Shown here: positions 25,433 through 33,570 of the stretch, one piece after another
Numbering within the stretch: the stretch's first letter is position 1
Layout: every line of letters starts with the position of its first letter
Assembly: GCA_023412805.1 (NCBI GenBank)
Contig: JAEZRM010000149.1
Coordinates: forward strand, 118,702-182,701
Reading direction: 5' to 3'
Origin: Pseudomonadota bacterium
Lineage (GTDB): Bacteria; Pseudomonadota; Alphaproteobacteria; Rhizobiales; Hyphomicrobiaceae
DNA: 64,000 bases
Position numbers and translations under genes: made by a program
Notes under the pieces: generated by a model
The model's input: only the letters and a program-made list of their open reading frames with translations
What the model was told of the DNA's origin: nothing
Databases searched by the model: none

Positions 25433-26704
25433 TCAGAGCAGCGAGGTATCCGGGATCTTGCGCGCATCGAAGCCCGGCGCGGAGAGGATGGACCGCAGGC
25501 GCGGTGTTACAAGCGAAGAAGGCATAGGCTGGAGTGCTGGCGCGAATGCGAAAGCTACCGGCATGCCAAAACTTCTCCGTGTGAGATCGACAACGCTCGC
25601 AGAAATTCCGGCTTCAGCAAAAGCGGCTTTCAGCAGAGCAACAGGCGGATCGTTAGGTGGTTCTGAAATAATTGCCGGCGTGCCCATGGGATGCACGAGG
25701 TCACACGTTTCACTGCGGATCGCCATGGCTCTCTGCAGATGCCTGCGGTCGACGTCGCTGAGGGCCTGCTCTCCCAGACGCGTCCGCTTGGCTTGTGCCA
25801 GCAGAAGACCGAGCTCCATTTGCATCATCTCGATTACTGCCGCGCATACGGCATCTTCGAGCTTCACGCGTGCCGCGAAGCCGCAGGCGAAGCCCTGGCC
25901 ACTCATATCGAACGAGATCGCCGCGATCGATGGAATAGCTATGTCGGTCGTCAGGTCGAGCAACCATGACGCGCGATCTGACCTGTTTTGCCGCAACAAC
26001 TGAACTAATTCCACGCCCTTCGCGAACGCAGGCACTTCCATGGGAAGCGGTCGACCGCGGCGGCCTCCGCACCACCAAAGGCTGACGGCATCCCTCTCCA
26101 CCAATTCCAGCAAGGCGCGTTCTGTCGCTACTTCCAGCGTTGGGCCTGCTGCAGCACCCGTGCTCAATGCGCTTCTCGGCTTCAATTTGCTCGCGCCAGT
26201 CGCGCGCCGCAGGCACCAATCCGCTGGTACTAGGACCGGCAGCGAGTCGATCACTGATCTTCCCTCAATCCAGTCGAGCGGCGCACTCTCATCAAAGCCC
26301 GTTTCGGCGTGCGTATCGGACAGATGATCGAGGAGACCATGCGGAAGCCGATCGCGGACTTCAGCCGACGACGAGGTGCAGTAGACATCATCGGGCCGTT
26401 CGAGTTGAGAAAGGCGCTCCACTGCCTCTCCGACGCAAGCCACGAATGCCATCTCCGGCTCTTCACCCGCGCCTGCCAGGCTGAACGCAGGGATATCGGC
26501 GTACTTCAGATCAACCTGTTTTGGATGCGCCTGGCCCCCCACGAAGCACAGGCCTGGGGCCCAGCCCGAGCGCATAAAAAAATACCGCTCTGCAACATCG
26601 GCAGCGTCGGTGACGGAATTTCCATACTTGGTCGCCACGGCAGCAAGCAGCGTTTTGCCAGACGGGGCGTGAAGATCCAATTCCGCAAAATGAAAAGTGC
26701 CCAT
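25433..26704 (-). CDS. YcaO-family enzyme (stand-alone)
   Basis: This 423-residue protein has the YcaO ATP-binding signatures: GEAVERLSQ (Glu and Arg that contact ATP), KPRSALSTGAAAGPTLEVA and ALLELVERDAVSLWW (ExxERD). A later RSFGMPVAFAFAPALQ matches the C-terminal strand region. YcaO enzymes use ATP to activate backbone amides, making azolines, thioamides or amidines in RiPPs; some assist RimO. No E1-like (C protein), flavin dehydrogenase or TfuA gene is adjacent, and the C-terminus lacks a PxPxP tail. The following 230 bases to the peroxidase contain no convincing gene but may hold a second promoter. Confidence 0.87.
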   Translation of the reverse strand: MGTFHFAELDLHAPSGKTLLAAVATKYGNSVTDAADVAERYFFMRSGWAPGLCFVGGQAHPKQVDLKYADIPAFSLAGAGEEPEMAFVACVGEAVERLSQLERPDDVYCTSSSAEVRDRLPHGLLDHLSDTHAETGFDESAPLDWIEGRSVIDSLPVLVPADWCLRRATGASKLKPRSALSTGAAAGPTLEVATERALLELVERDAVSLWWCGGRRGRPLPMEVPAFAKGVELVQLLRQNRSDRASWLLDLTTDIAIPSIAAISFDMSGQGFACGFAARVKLEDAVCAAVIEMMQMELGLLLAQAKRTRLGEQALSDVDRRHLQRAMAIRSETCDLVHPMGTPAIISEPPNDPPVALLKAAFAEAGISASVVDLTRRSFGMPVAFAFAPALQPMPSSLVTPRLRSILSAPGFDARKIPDTSLL

Positions 26705-27104
26705 AGCTAACCTGTGGGAACTTCGACGTTAAGCGAGCGGCCGAGGTCGCTTGTCAGTTGAGATGCACGCGGCGCGTCTGCAAAGGCTGCGCGATGACGA
26801 CAAAGTACACTCGGGCGTGCTCATCATAACATGCCGCGAGTGAACCCCGTTGGAGTAGATCCTCGATTGCTACCCAGATGTTTAGCTGCGCGTGGGGGCC
26901 GGCGTGCGAAATTTCCCAGGTTGAATGTCGTCGGTTCCATCCCGATCGTCCGCTCCAATTATTTCCGGAACTGTATCTTTTGTTGCGATCGGACCTTGCC
27001 TGTCGTGCTATCGATACCCATCGTCGGCTAAGGCCAGTTGGGCGCCGACGGCTGTGAGACCATCAACAAGCGCTCTCGCCTGTAAGGCTACAAGGAGCGC
27101 AGCC
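26705..27104. other. intergenic with the right end of the tRNA-Gly island
   Basis: These 400 bases lie between the YcaO gene start and a small gene. They hold the partial tRNA-Gly copy at 26913-26957. Open frames here lack protein-like composition. The YcaO promoter should lie in 26705-26800, but no clear hexamers were seen. Confidence 0.4.
26913..26957 (+). repeat. imperfect copy of the tRNA-Gly 3' part (att relic)
   Basis: This 45-nt stretch aligns without gaps to 19843-19887 of tRNA-Gly, from TTCCCA in the anticodon loop to the terminal CCA, with four mismatches. The acceptor 5' half and D arm are missing, so it is not a functional tRNA. It marks the far end of the island. Confidence 0.75.
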
Positions 27105-27326
27105 ATGCCCTCTCCTCGAGAAACCATCGCGCTAGCCAGCTTCGACGCCGTTACGCGGGCCATGCTTCTCGCCATATTCGATGACGTTTGGGCCTCCTGC
27201 GAGGACCGCAGCGAGTTGATGGCGTACCGCATTGCCGGAAACATCATCGACGTCGCGCGCGCTGGCCAATGCTCGAAGGAAGCCATCCATCGCTTCGCGG
27301 CCGATACGGCCGGGTGCCACAACTGA
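27105..27326 (+). CDS. small hypothetical protein, 73 aa (paralogue of 27705-27920)
   Basis: AAGGAG stands eight bases ahead of the ATG. The protein is soluble and mostly helical. Its N-terminal half aligns with the small protein at 27705: both start M..PRE.IA, then a Phe, a TR, and an FDD motif at similar spacing. I do not recognise the family. The pair, together with the gene between them, forms a short run of small same-strand genes just outside the island repeat. Confidence 0.55.
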   Translation: MPSPRETIALASFDAVTRAMLLAIFDDVWASCEDRSELMAYRIAGNIIDVARAGQCSKEAIHRFAADTAGCHN

Positions 27327-27450
27327 CGCCAGCGCTGGCCTCTGACACGGAAAAGTTACCATGCCCTCCTGAATGGGCATGGCGTGAACCTTTTTGCAGT
27401 GCAGCGCGTTTAGGCTGAGATCACCTAACCCAGCCTACGGGGCCTCCATC

Positions 27451-27696
27451 GTGAACGAAGAGATCATGCAACTCCGGCGCGCGCTCGACAGCGCAATCTA
27501 CTCACTCGAGCAGATCAAGCGCCGGGCGGAAAGTGGCGCCACTTCCGAAACATCGGATTGGGATTGCCTCGTGATTGCGGAGGCTGCCGAGGCCGCGATC
27601 GAGCGTATTGCCACGCAATATGTGCAGCCGAAGTGCGCCGCCATACACCCGGCACTCGAGAACGAAGGCAGGTATCGCGCCGTTGTGGTTGCCTGA
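27451..27696 (+). CDS. small hypothetical protein, 81 aa
   Basis: This is an unrecognised, largely helical protein (LRRALDSAIYSLEQIKRR, then EAAEAAIERIATQY). The start may be the GTG at 27451 or the ATG at 27466, and neither has a strong ribosome site. It lies between the two related small genes and ends 8 bases before the next one, so it is probably co-transcribed with it. Confidence 0.5.
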   Translation: MNEEIMQLRRALDSAIYSLEQIKRRAESGATSETSDWDCLVIAEAAEAAIERIATQYVQPKCAAIHPALENEGRYRAVVVA

Positions 27697-27704
27697 GGTT
27701 CGTC

Positions 27705-27920
27705 ATGGCGGCCCCGCGTGAGGTCATTGCGCATAGCCAGTTCGGCGACGAGACGCGCGAGATGCCGCTTGGTGTGTTCGACGACATCGCGCGCCGTTGC
27801 AGTCTGAACGAGTCAACAGCCATCACTGTGGTCGATCGCATCCTCGCAATTGCCGAACTGGGCGAGCGCGACCCGCGGCGCATCGAGGAGCAGGCTTCGG
27901 CGGGCTTGCCAGAAGCCTAA
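27705..27920 (+). CDS. small hypothetical protein, 71 aa (paralogue of 27105-27326)
   Basis: The ATG lies eight bases after the preceding stop, with TGAGG just ahead. The sequence MAAPREVIAHSQFGDETR and the VFDDIARR block match the first small gene (MPSPRETIALASFDAVTR, IFDDVWAS). This points to a local duplication of an unknown family. It converges on the lipid kinase gene with 10 bases between the stops. Confidence 0.5.
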   Translation: MAAPREVIAHSQFGDETREMPLGVFDDIARRCSLNESTAITVVDRILAIAELGERDPRRIEEQASAGLPEA

Positions 27921-27930
27921 GCGGTTGCAA

Positions 27931-28866
27931 TCACCTGTCTGCGGATTCTCTATGCGCGACGTTGGCCGGCACGATCATGGGGGTGCGCGCTACGTCGGCC
28001 ACCGCGTTGAATAACGGCGCTGCGACCCGCTCGCCATCGACCTGAACAGCAAGGTTCTCGGCATTCGCTATATGGATGGTGTGAGCGGGCATCATTTCGA
28101 TGGTTGATGCGCCTTCCAGGCGTCCCGTGACGAGACGGACGACCTCAAGGAGACGCTCCCGCCGATTGGTTGCGCGTGAGATCACGACATTGAAGCCGGG
28201 TGACAGGACGGTTGTCCGCGGCGAAAGGAGAAAGCGACCGCCGTACCGCGCGGCGTTTGCGACGACCAGCCACGAAGCGGCGCGCTCCTTGCCGTCGATC
28301 GCGACATCGAAGCTCCGTGGCTTTCGTGCGAGCGCCCTCAGGATCGGCCAACCAAAAGCCGACTTGCCGATCCGGCGCTTCAGTTCGATCGGCAGGCGGG
28401 CGATGATCTCGCCGTCGAAACCGGCGCCGAGCATCAGCAGGCATGGCGCACCATTGACGCTTGCCGTGGAGAGGTCGATCACTGGGCCGTGCAGCAGCAT
28501 TTCCGCGATTGCGCCCGCGGTGCGCGGAAGCTGTAATTCCTCTGCAAGGACGTTGCCCGTTCCAGCCGGAATGAGACCAAAGGGCAGACTCGAGCCGCTC
28601 AGCAACGACACAATGCTCCGCGCAGTTCCGTCGCCTCCTGAGGCGACGAGCGCGTCGTATGTGTCGAGAGACGCGGGACGGCCGCTATCGCCAGCATCCT
28701 CCTTCAGAAGATGCAAATGCGTGGTCGCGCCCGCCTGCTCGAGACGCTGCACGACCTCACGCACGAGGCCGATGCGGTTTCGTCCCGCCACAGGATTGTG
28801 GACGATGAGAAAGCGTTGCCGTCCGCGCGCGCCGTCACGTCCATCCTGGAGCCCCATGCCGTTCAT
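27931..28866 (-). CDS. diacylglycerol kinase-family lipid kinase
   Basis: The 311 residues show the DAGK catalytic fold: FLIVHNPVAGRNR near the N-terminus, the nucleotide loop SGGDGTARSIVS, and PAGTGNVLAEEL. A later GAGFDGEIIARL and a C-terminal VQVDGER complete the pattern of YegS/BmrU-type kinases. These phosphorylate a lipid alcohol such as diacylglycerol, or a sphingoid or polyprenyl substrate, at the inner membrane. The substrate cannot be fixed from sequence. It stands alone upstream of the polysaccharide genes. Confidence 0.88.
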   Translation of the reverse strand: MNGMGLQDGRDGARGRQRFLIVHNPVAGRNRIGLVREVVQRLEQAGATTHLHLLKEDAGDSGRPASLDTYDALVASGGDGTARSIVSLLSGSSLPFGLIPAGTGNVLAEELQLPRTAGAIAEMLLHGPVIDLSTASVNGAPCLLMLGAGFDGEIIARLPIELKRRIGKSAFGWPILRALARKPRSFDVAIDGKERAASWLVVANAARYGGRFLLSPRTTVLSPGFNVVISRATNRRERLLEVVRLVTGRLEGASTIEMMPAHTIHIANAENLAVQVDGERVAAPLFNAVADVARTPMIVPANVAHRESADR

Positions 28867-29181
28867 GGCTTCACTCGCTGTCCGGGAGCGCCCGTCGCCA
28901 AGCTTTGAGCGATGTACCTTTTCGTGCCGGTCTGCAGGCTTGCCCGGTCGAATACTGTCGCGAATTGGAAGGCCATGTGAGAAGGCAGTGCCTTGGGAGA
29001 ACTGTTGCGCGCCTCGGCCGCTCAGCCTTAAGGACTGGCAACGAGGCCGCTACTTTCGACCATAGCAATGTATCATTCACAGATCGTTAGGGCAGCATCG
29101 AACAGAGCGAAACGATGGCGCCGCGGCAGCCCTGGGCTCGCTTGAGGTGGTGGTTTGGAAATCGCGGCAGGCGCACACTGC
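28867..29181. other. intergenic, no gene seen
   Basis: These 315 bases lie between the lipid kinase start and the glycosyltransferase stop. Short open frames exist on both strands but none has a plausible start context or composition. The lipid kinase promoter should lie at the left side. Confidence 0.4.
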
Positions 29182-30198
29182 TTATGGCGCGGCCGAGAGC
29201 GCTGGCGCCTCTCCGACCTCGGCTACGGGTAGCCCTGAAAGAAGGCAATGGCGGAGCCGCTGGCGATTTCGGCGACTGATCCGGTACTGCGAAATCAGGC
29301 GCGGCAGTGTGGGCGGCGGTGGGACGAGCTGCGCGAGGGCGAGATTGTACTCGAGCCGGAGTTGGCGGAAGCGCATGGCTTTGGCAAGTGCCACCAGATG
29401 CCGGGCGATGAGATAGTCGCGAGCCTCGAGCTCTTCGTTCTCATAGATCTCGTGACGTGCAATCAAGGCTAGCAGGGCCGGAAAATACGTCTCACGATTC
29501 GATGAGATGCCATCGCTCTGCCAACGCTTGTGCCACAAAGGATCGGCAATCGTGGCGGCCATCGTTCTTTGTGCGACACGCATGACCAGATCGCTGTCCT
29601 GCATGCGCATGAGTGTGGGGTCGAACCCTCCGATGGCTTCCAGCACGTCCCGTCGTATCGTCAGACCCGATGTGGTCGGCTGGATGACAGTTCGCGCCAC
29701 GAGGCGCAGCAGGTCTCGCCCGGTGTAAATGCGCTCCGGCATCGAATACACGGTCGTCTTCGATGCTTTTTCGGTCGTGAACGCGGACAGCACGATGCCC
29801 ACGTTCCTATACCTCTTGAGAATCTTCAGCGGCAATTTGAGCCGACCCGGCAAGAAAGTGTCGTCGGAATCGATGAATGCGATATACGGCGCGCGCGAAT
29901 GTGCGATGCCGGCATTGCGCGCTGCATTTGCGCCCGATTTCTTTGGCAACCGGACGAGGCTGACGCGAGGGTCGCTGATTTGCTGCAGCTTCTGCGCGGT
30001 TGCGTCCGTCGAACCGTCGTCGACGACGACCAGCTCGAAAGCCTCTTCGTCGAGCGCGAGAACGCTTTCGATCGCTTGGAGGACGATCTCGCCTCGATTG
30101 AACGTGGGAAGCACGATACTAACCGTCGGGTCGGCAATCTTCGCCTCCCGGTCTACGATGCCAGTCCGTGCTAATGTCGAATGATTATATCGTTCCAT
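29182..30198 (-). CDS. family 2 glycosyltransferase
   Basis: This 338-residue GT-A transferase has VSIVLPTFNRGEIVLQAIES at the N-terminus, the nucleotide-binding ELVVVDDGSTDAT, GANAARNAGIAHSR, and the metal-binding DSDD in YIAFIDSDDTFLPG. An acceptor-side Asp pair is in RMQDSDLVMRV. The helical tail after residue 270 has no membrane segment. It would transfer a sugar in surface polysaccharide assembly. It lies divergent from the MsbA-like exporter gene, with 229 bases between. Confidence 0.9.
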   Translation of the reverse strand: MERYNHSTLARTGIVDREAKIADPTVSIVLPTFNRGEIVLQAIESVLALDEEAFELVVVDDGSTDATAQKLQQISDPRVSLVRLPKKSGANAARNAGIAHSRAPYIAFIDSDDTFLPGRLKLPLKILKRYRNVGIVLSAFTTEKASKTTVYSMPERIYTGRDLLRLVARTVIQPTTSGLTIRRDVLEAIGGFDPTLMRMQDSDLVMRVAQRTMAATIADPLWHKRWQSDGISSNRETYFPALLALIARHEIYENEELEARDYLIARHLVALAKAMRFRQLRLEYNLALAQLVPPPPTLPRLISQYRISRRNRQRLRHCLLSGLPVAEVGEAPALSAAP

Positions 30199-30427
30199 GT
30201 CGATTCGGTGTTCGGCGCCACGTGATCCGAGCAGGCGAGACTGGAGCGAGGCTTGAGAGAGGATAGCCTCATGACTTACATTTGCAACAATCAGTCTAGA
30301 GAGGAGGCATCAGGGCGGACAGTGTGCGATTGGTTCTAAACACGGTTCTCCACAACAATTTTTCGTTGACACGGGCCGTGCACCAAAATGTCGACTTGAT
30401 GCTCAGGCTCGGCCCGCTCAAAAAGCG

Positions 30428-32221
30428 ATGGGCGCCGACGAATCAGGCAACAGAAGCAACAGAATGAGCGCTGAAGACGCGACGTGGCCGATCATCCGGC
30501 GCTTGTTTCAGGAGCATGCGCGCGCTTATGCGCCGCGCTATGCCTTGGCCTTCGTATTCATGGCTCTCGTGGCCGGCTCGACCGCGCTGACGGCGTGGCT
30601 GTTTCGAGACGTTATCAATGATGTCTTCGTCAAGCAGGATCGGCAGGCACTGACTTGGCTGCCGCTGGTGATTGCTGGTCTCTTCGTGGTCAAAGGCGTG
30701 TCGGCATATGTCCAGGAGCTAGTTCTCAGTCGTATTGGCAACGAGATCGTCGCCAAGATGCAAAATCGGCTCTACGACCACATGCTCTGGATGGACATGA
30801 CGTTCTTTCAGGAGCGTAACTCGGGCGAGCTGATCACAAGGATCTCGGCCAATGCTCGCGCCGCGCGCGAGATGATGCATCTCCTGGCGGTGGGCCTTGG
30901 CCGGGACCTCCTGACCGTCATCTTCTTGTTCACGGTCATGGTCCTTCAGGATCCGCTGCTCTCGAGCGTGCTACTAATCGTCGGCCCCGGTGTTGCGTTC
31001 GGGATGAAGCAGCTCAGCAAGCGCGTGAAAAAGGTCGCGGGTAGCGAAACACACTCTACGGCGAAGGTCATTTCCGCCATGCGCGAGACTGCGCAGGGCA
31101 TTAGGATCATCAAGTCCTTTCGGCTGGAGGATGCAATGCGGCGCCACATGGCGGTCTGCGTTGAGTCGGTGCAGCGAAAGAACAACAGGATTGTCGCCGT
31201 CAAAGCCCGCGTGAATCCCCTCCTCGAGACCGCGGCAGGGCTGGCCATTGCGTCGGCTGTGGCCTATGCCGGCTGGCGCACGATGTCTCATGGCCAATCA
31301 CCCGGAGAATTCTTCGCGTTCATTGCGGCGCTGCTGATGGCGGGCGAACCGCTCCGCCGCCTCTCTCGGCTTCAGCTCAATCTCGTTAGTTCTGCCGTCC
31401 AGGTACGGATGCTCTACGACATTCTCGACACCCCGGCGCTGGAGGCCGAGAGCGTGCCGAAAAGTCCGCTAATCGTTTCTCGCGGCGAGGTCCGCTTCGA
31501 CGATGTGACGTTTGCCTATCGGCAGGGCGCGTCCGTGCTCAGCAAATTGAGCTTCACCGCCCCCGCCGGGAAGACCACCGCGCTCGTCGGCCTCTCGGGA
31601 AGCGGAAAGACAACCGTGTTCAACCTGCTGCAGCGGCTCTGGCGGCCTTCAAGCGGACGTATCACGATCGATGGGCAGGCACTGGACGATGTTTCGCTGG
31701 CTTCTTTGCGCAGTCAGATCGCTCTCGTCAGCCAGGACGTGTTCCTGTTCGAAGGGACGATCCGGGAGAATCTCGTCGGCGACCTCAAGAACTGCTCCGA
31801 GGAGGCGATCGTCGCGGCAGCGCGCGCTGCACACGCCGACGAATTCATCAGGCGGCTGCCCGAGGGTTACGATACGCCGGTCGGCGAGCTGGGTGGCAGG
31901 CTCTCCGGGGGGCAACGCCAGCGTCTGTCGATCGCCCGAGCCATTTTGAAGGATGCGCCGATCATTCTGCTCGACGAGCCGACGTCGGCGCTCGACAGCG
32001 AAACCGAACGCATCATTCAGACGGCACTCGGCTCGTTGACGCGAGACCGTACGACGATCGTGATCGCACATCGTCTGGCGACCGTGGCGCGAGCCGATGT
32101 GATTCACGTGCTGGACCATGGCGTCGTCGTTGAAAGCGGGACGCAGGCCGAGCTCTTGCGCCGCGAAGGCCGCTACGCACGCCTTCACCGCCTCCAGTTC
32201 GAGCATCTGGAGGCGGGGTGA
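30428..32221 (+). CDS. MsbA-like ABC exporter (fused membrane and ATPase domains)
   Basis: The 597 residues comprise a six-helix type I exporter domain (about 30-325, with FQERNSGELITRISANARAA) and an ATPase domain. Walker A is GLSGSGKTT, the signature is LSGGQRQRLSIARAI, Walker B is IILLDEPTSALDSETE, and the H-loop is IVIAHRL. The fused half-transporter form acts as a homodimer, as in lipid A flippase MsbA. Between glycosyltransferase genes it probably exports a glycolipid or oligosaccharide. An ATG at 30464 is an alternative start. Confidence 0.9.
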   Translation: MGADESGNRSNRMSAEDATWPIIRRLFQEHARAYAPRYALAFVFMALVAGSTALTAWLFRDVINDVFVKQDRQALTWLPLVIAGLFVVKGVSAYVQELVLSRIGNEIVAKMQNRLYDHMLWMDMTFFQERNSGELITRISANARAAREMMHLLAVGLGRDLLTVIFLFTVMVLQDPLLSSVLLIVGPGVAFGMKQLSKRVKKVAGSETHSTAKVISAMRETAQGIRIIKSFRLEDAMRRHMAVCVESVQRKNNRIVAVKARVNPLLETAAGLAIASAVAYAGWRTMSHGQSPGEFFAFIAALLMAGEPLRRLSRLQLNLVSSAVQVRMLYDILDTPALEAESVPKSPLIVSRGEVRFDDVTFAYRQGASVLSKLSFTAPAGKTTALVGLSGSGKTTVFNLLQRLWRPSSGRITIDGQALDDVSLASLRSQIALVSQDVFLFEGTIRENLVGDLKNCSEEAIVAAARAAHADEFIRRLPEGYDTPVGELGGRLSGGQRQRLSIARAILKDAPIILLDEPTSALDSETERIIQTALGSLTRDRTTIVIAHRLATVARADVIHVLDHGVVVESGTQAELLRREGRYARLHRLQFEHLEAG

Positions 32222-32236
32222 TGATCCCGCGTCGGG

Positions 32237-33406
32237 TCAGTCTTCTAGCGAGCGGTCTTTCGCCTGCAGGGCGAGCGACAGGCTATCACTGTTCATGAGA
32301 CCTGCTTCTACGCACGCCTGATCGAGCATATCGAGGAAGCCTACAATCGCTGCGTCGCGCGCCGTGCCGCGCCGCGAATTGTTTCGGCGACCGATCTCAA
32401 GCGTTGGATTTCCCGAGCTCAAGCGTGCGACCCAGCCCGCATTGCCCACTTGTCCAGCATCTCCGGACAGCGGCGGTCGCGGTAGATCGTATTCTGTGGA
32501 CACCATGTCATCCCATATGCCGGGAACGCCGAGGCGATAAAGCAGCTCCACTTTGGGGCGGTGCCCGTAGGGAAACCGCTCATCGAACATCTCCTTCGCA
32601 TCGCGCCGGAATATGATCTGCGGCTCTTCGCGAGATGTGGGTTGAAAGCCTTCCCGAAGCACGGCCGCATTGTCCGTCATGCGCGCCATAGGTACGACGA
32701 AGTACGGCAGATACGGCTTCTCGCTGATGCCACCGCGGATGCGTGTCCAACCGGCTTGGGTGATGAAGCAATTGCCGTCCCAGGGGAGCACCCACTTGGC
32801 CATCGTGCGCCCCAACGTCAGGGCCACGTTACGTGCGCCGTTGTTGTTGATCGCATAGTTGGACTTGCTGCGGCGGATGACTGGCCCCAGCTGCCTTGTT
32901 TTGACGGCAACTTCGTCGTTGATGCTGCTGTCGCCGAGAATCCTGAGCGCATCTTCGGGGAGGCCATCGAGATCCCAGGCTTGGCGGGCGTAGACCGACA
33001 GATCGAACGGGATGTGATGGTACGGTTGTCCGTGAGCCTCGAGTAGCTTGATGATGGCGGTCTCTTCGTCAGCGTCGAATATCCTGTTGAGCACCCAGAA
33101 CTTTGTGCAGTTTTCGAACGTCGGTTCATGCTCGAGAATGAACGAAACATTCTCGCGCGATTGCCCTTTTCGGTGTCGTGGAACGAGATCGTTCCCAATA
33201 ATGCGCGTGAGGCAGAAGGTATCCGGCTCGGCGGCCAGAGGCGAAGCGAGGTAGTTGGTGCGAACCAGACCGAGATCCACGATCGGCCGACGAGGGTCGC
33301 GCCCCAGCTTGAGCAGTGGCCGAATGAACCGCGTGGCGTGGTGGCCAATGCGACGAACTTCGCGAATAAATTTCGAATTTGGTGGGCTGCGGCGCAGGTG
33401 TTCCAT
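32237..33406 (-). CDS. conserved hypothetical protein of the polysaccharide block
   Basis: I do not recognise a named family in these 389 residues. The sequence includes FCLTRIIGNDLVPRH near residue 66, KFWVLNRIFDADEE, a conserved-looking NYAINNNGARNVALTLGR and KWVLPWDGNCFIT. The pattern of a strand ending in a D-N acid pair after a helix is compatible with a GT-A-like transferase, but no clean DxD is seen. It converges on the ABC exporter gene (15 bases between stops), and its context is surface polysaccharide synthesis. Confidence 0.6.
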   Translation of the reverse strand: MEHLRRSPPNSKFIREVRRIGHHATRFIRPLLKLGRDPRRPIVDLGLVRTNYLASPLAAEPDTFCLTRIIGNDLVPRHRKGQSRENVSFILEHEPTFENCTKFWVLNRIFDADEETAIIKLLEAHGQPYHHIPFDLSVYARQAWDLDGLPEDALRILGDSSINDEVAVKTRQLGPVIRRSKSNYAINNNGARNVALTLGRTMAKWVLPWDGNCFITQAGWTRIRGGISEKPYLPYFVVPMARMTDNAAVLREGFQPTSREEPQIIFRRDAKEMFDERFPYGHRPKVELLYRLGVPGIWDDMVSTEYDLPRPPLSGDAGQVGNAGWVARLSSGNPTLEIGRRNNSRRGTARDAAIVGFLDMLDQACVEAGLMNSDSLSLALQAKDRSLED

Positions 33407-33570
33407 CTCAATCGTACGGTGAGAAGCGGCAGACGACCGACGGCTACGCCGCCATCATTCTAATAGTCTGAATTCAAGCCCGAGCAATATCTAGAGCTGA
33501 GCAGGCCTGTCCACAAATACCTGCATCTCGGTGTGCTTGATCGTGCAGCTACGCCGCGATGTGAGACGAC

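Larger units (their letters stand above)
19888..26957. mobile_element. small genomic island at tRNA-Gly (about 7.1 kb), no integrase left
   Basis: The left edge is the intact tRNA-Gly gene. The right edge is a 45-nt copy of the tRNA 3' part (26913-26957 against 19843-19887) with four mismatches by eye. Between them lie a frame-broken remnant, a SARP/BTAD regulator, an NHLP-like protein, a heme peroxidase and a YcaO enzyme. No recombinase gene is present, and the repeat has drifted, so the insertion is probably old or was mobilised by an integrase now lost. The boundary call rests on this one repeat pair. Confidence 0.6.

Noticed and set aside
25267..25467. Short reverse-strand frame between YcaO and peroxidase, considered as an alternative RiPP precursor
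   Set aside because: It overlaps the YcaO 3' end, has no ribosome site and is Arg/Ser-rich like a shadow frame.
26913..26957. A second tRNA-Gly gene
   Set aside because: The acceptor 5' strand, D arm and half of the anticodon stem are missing; it is a partial copy.
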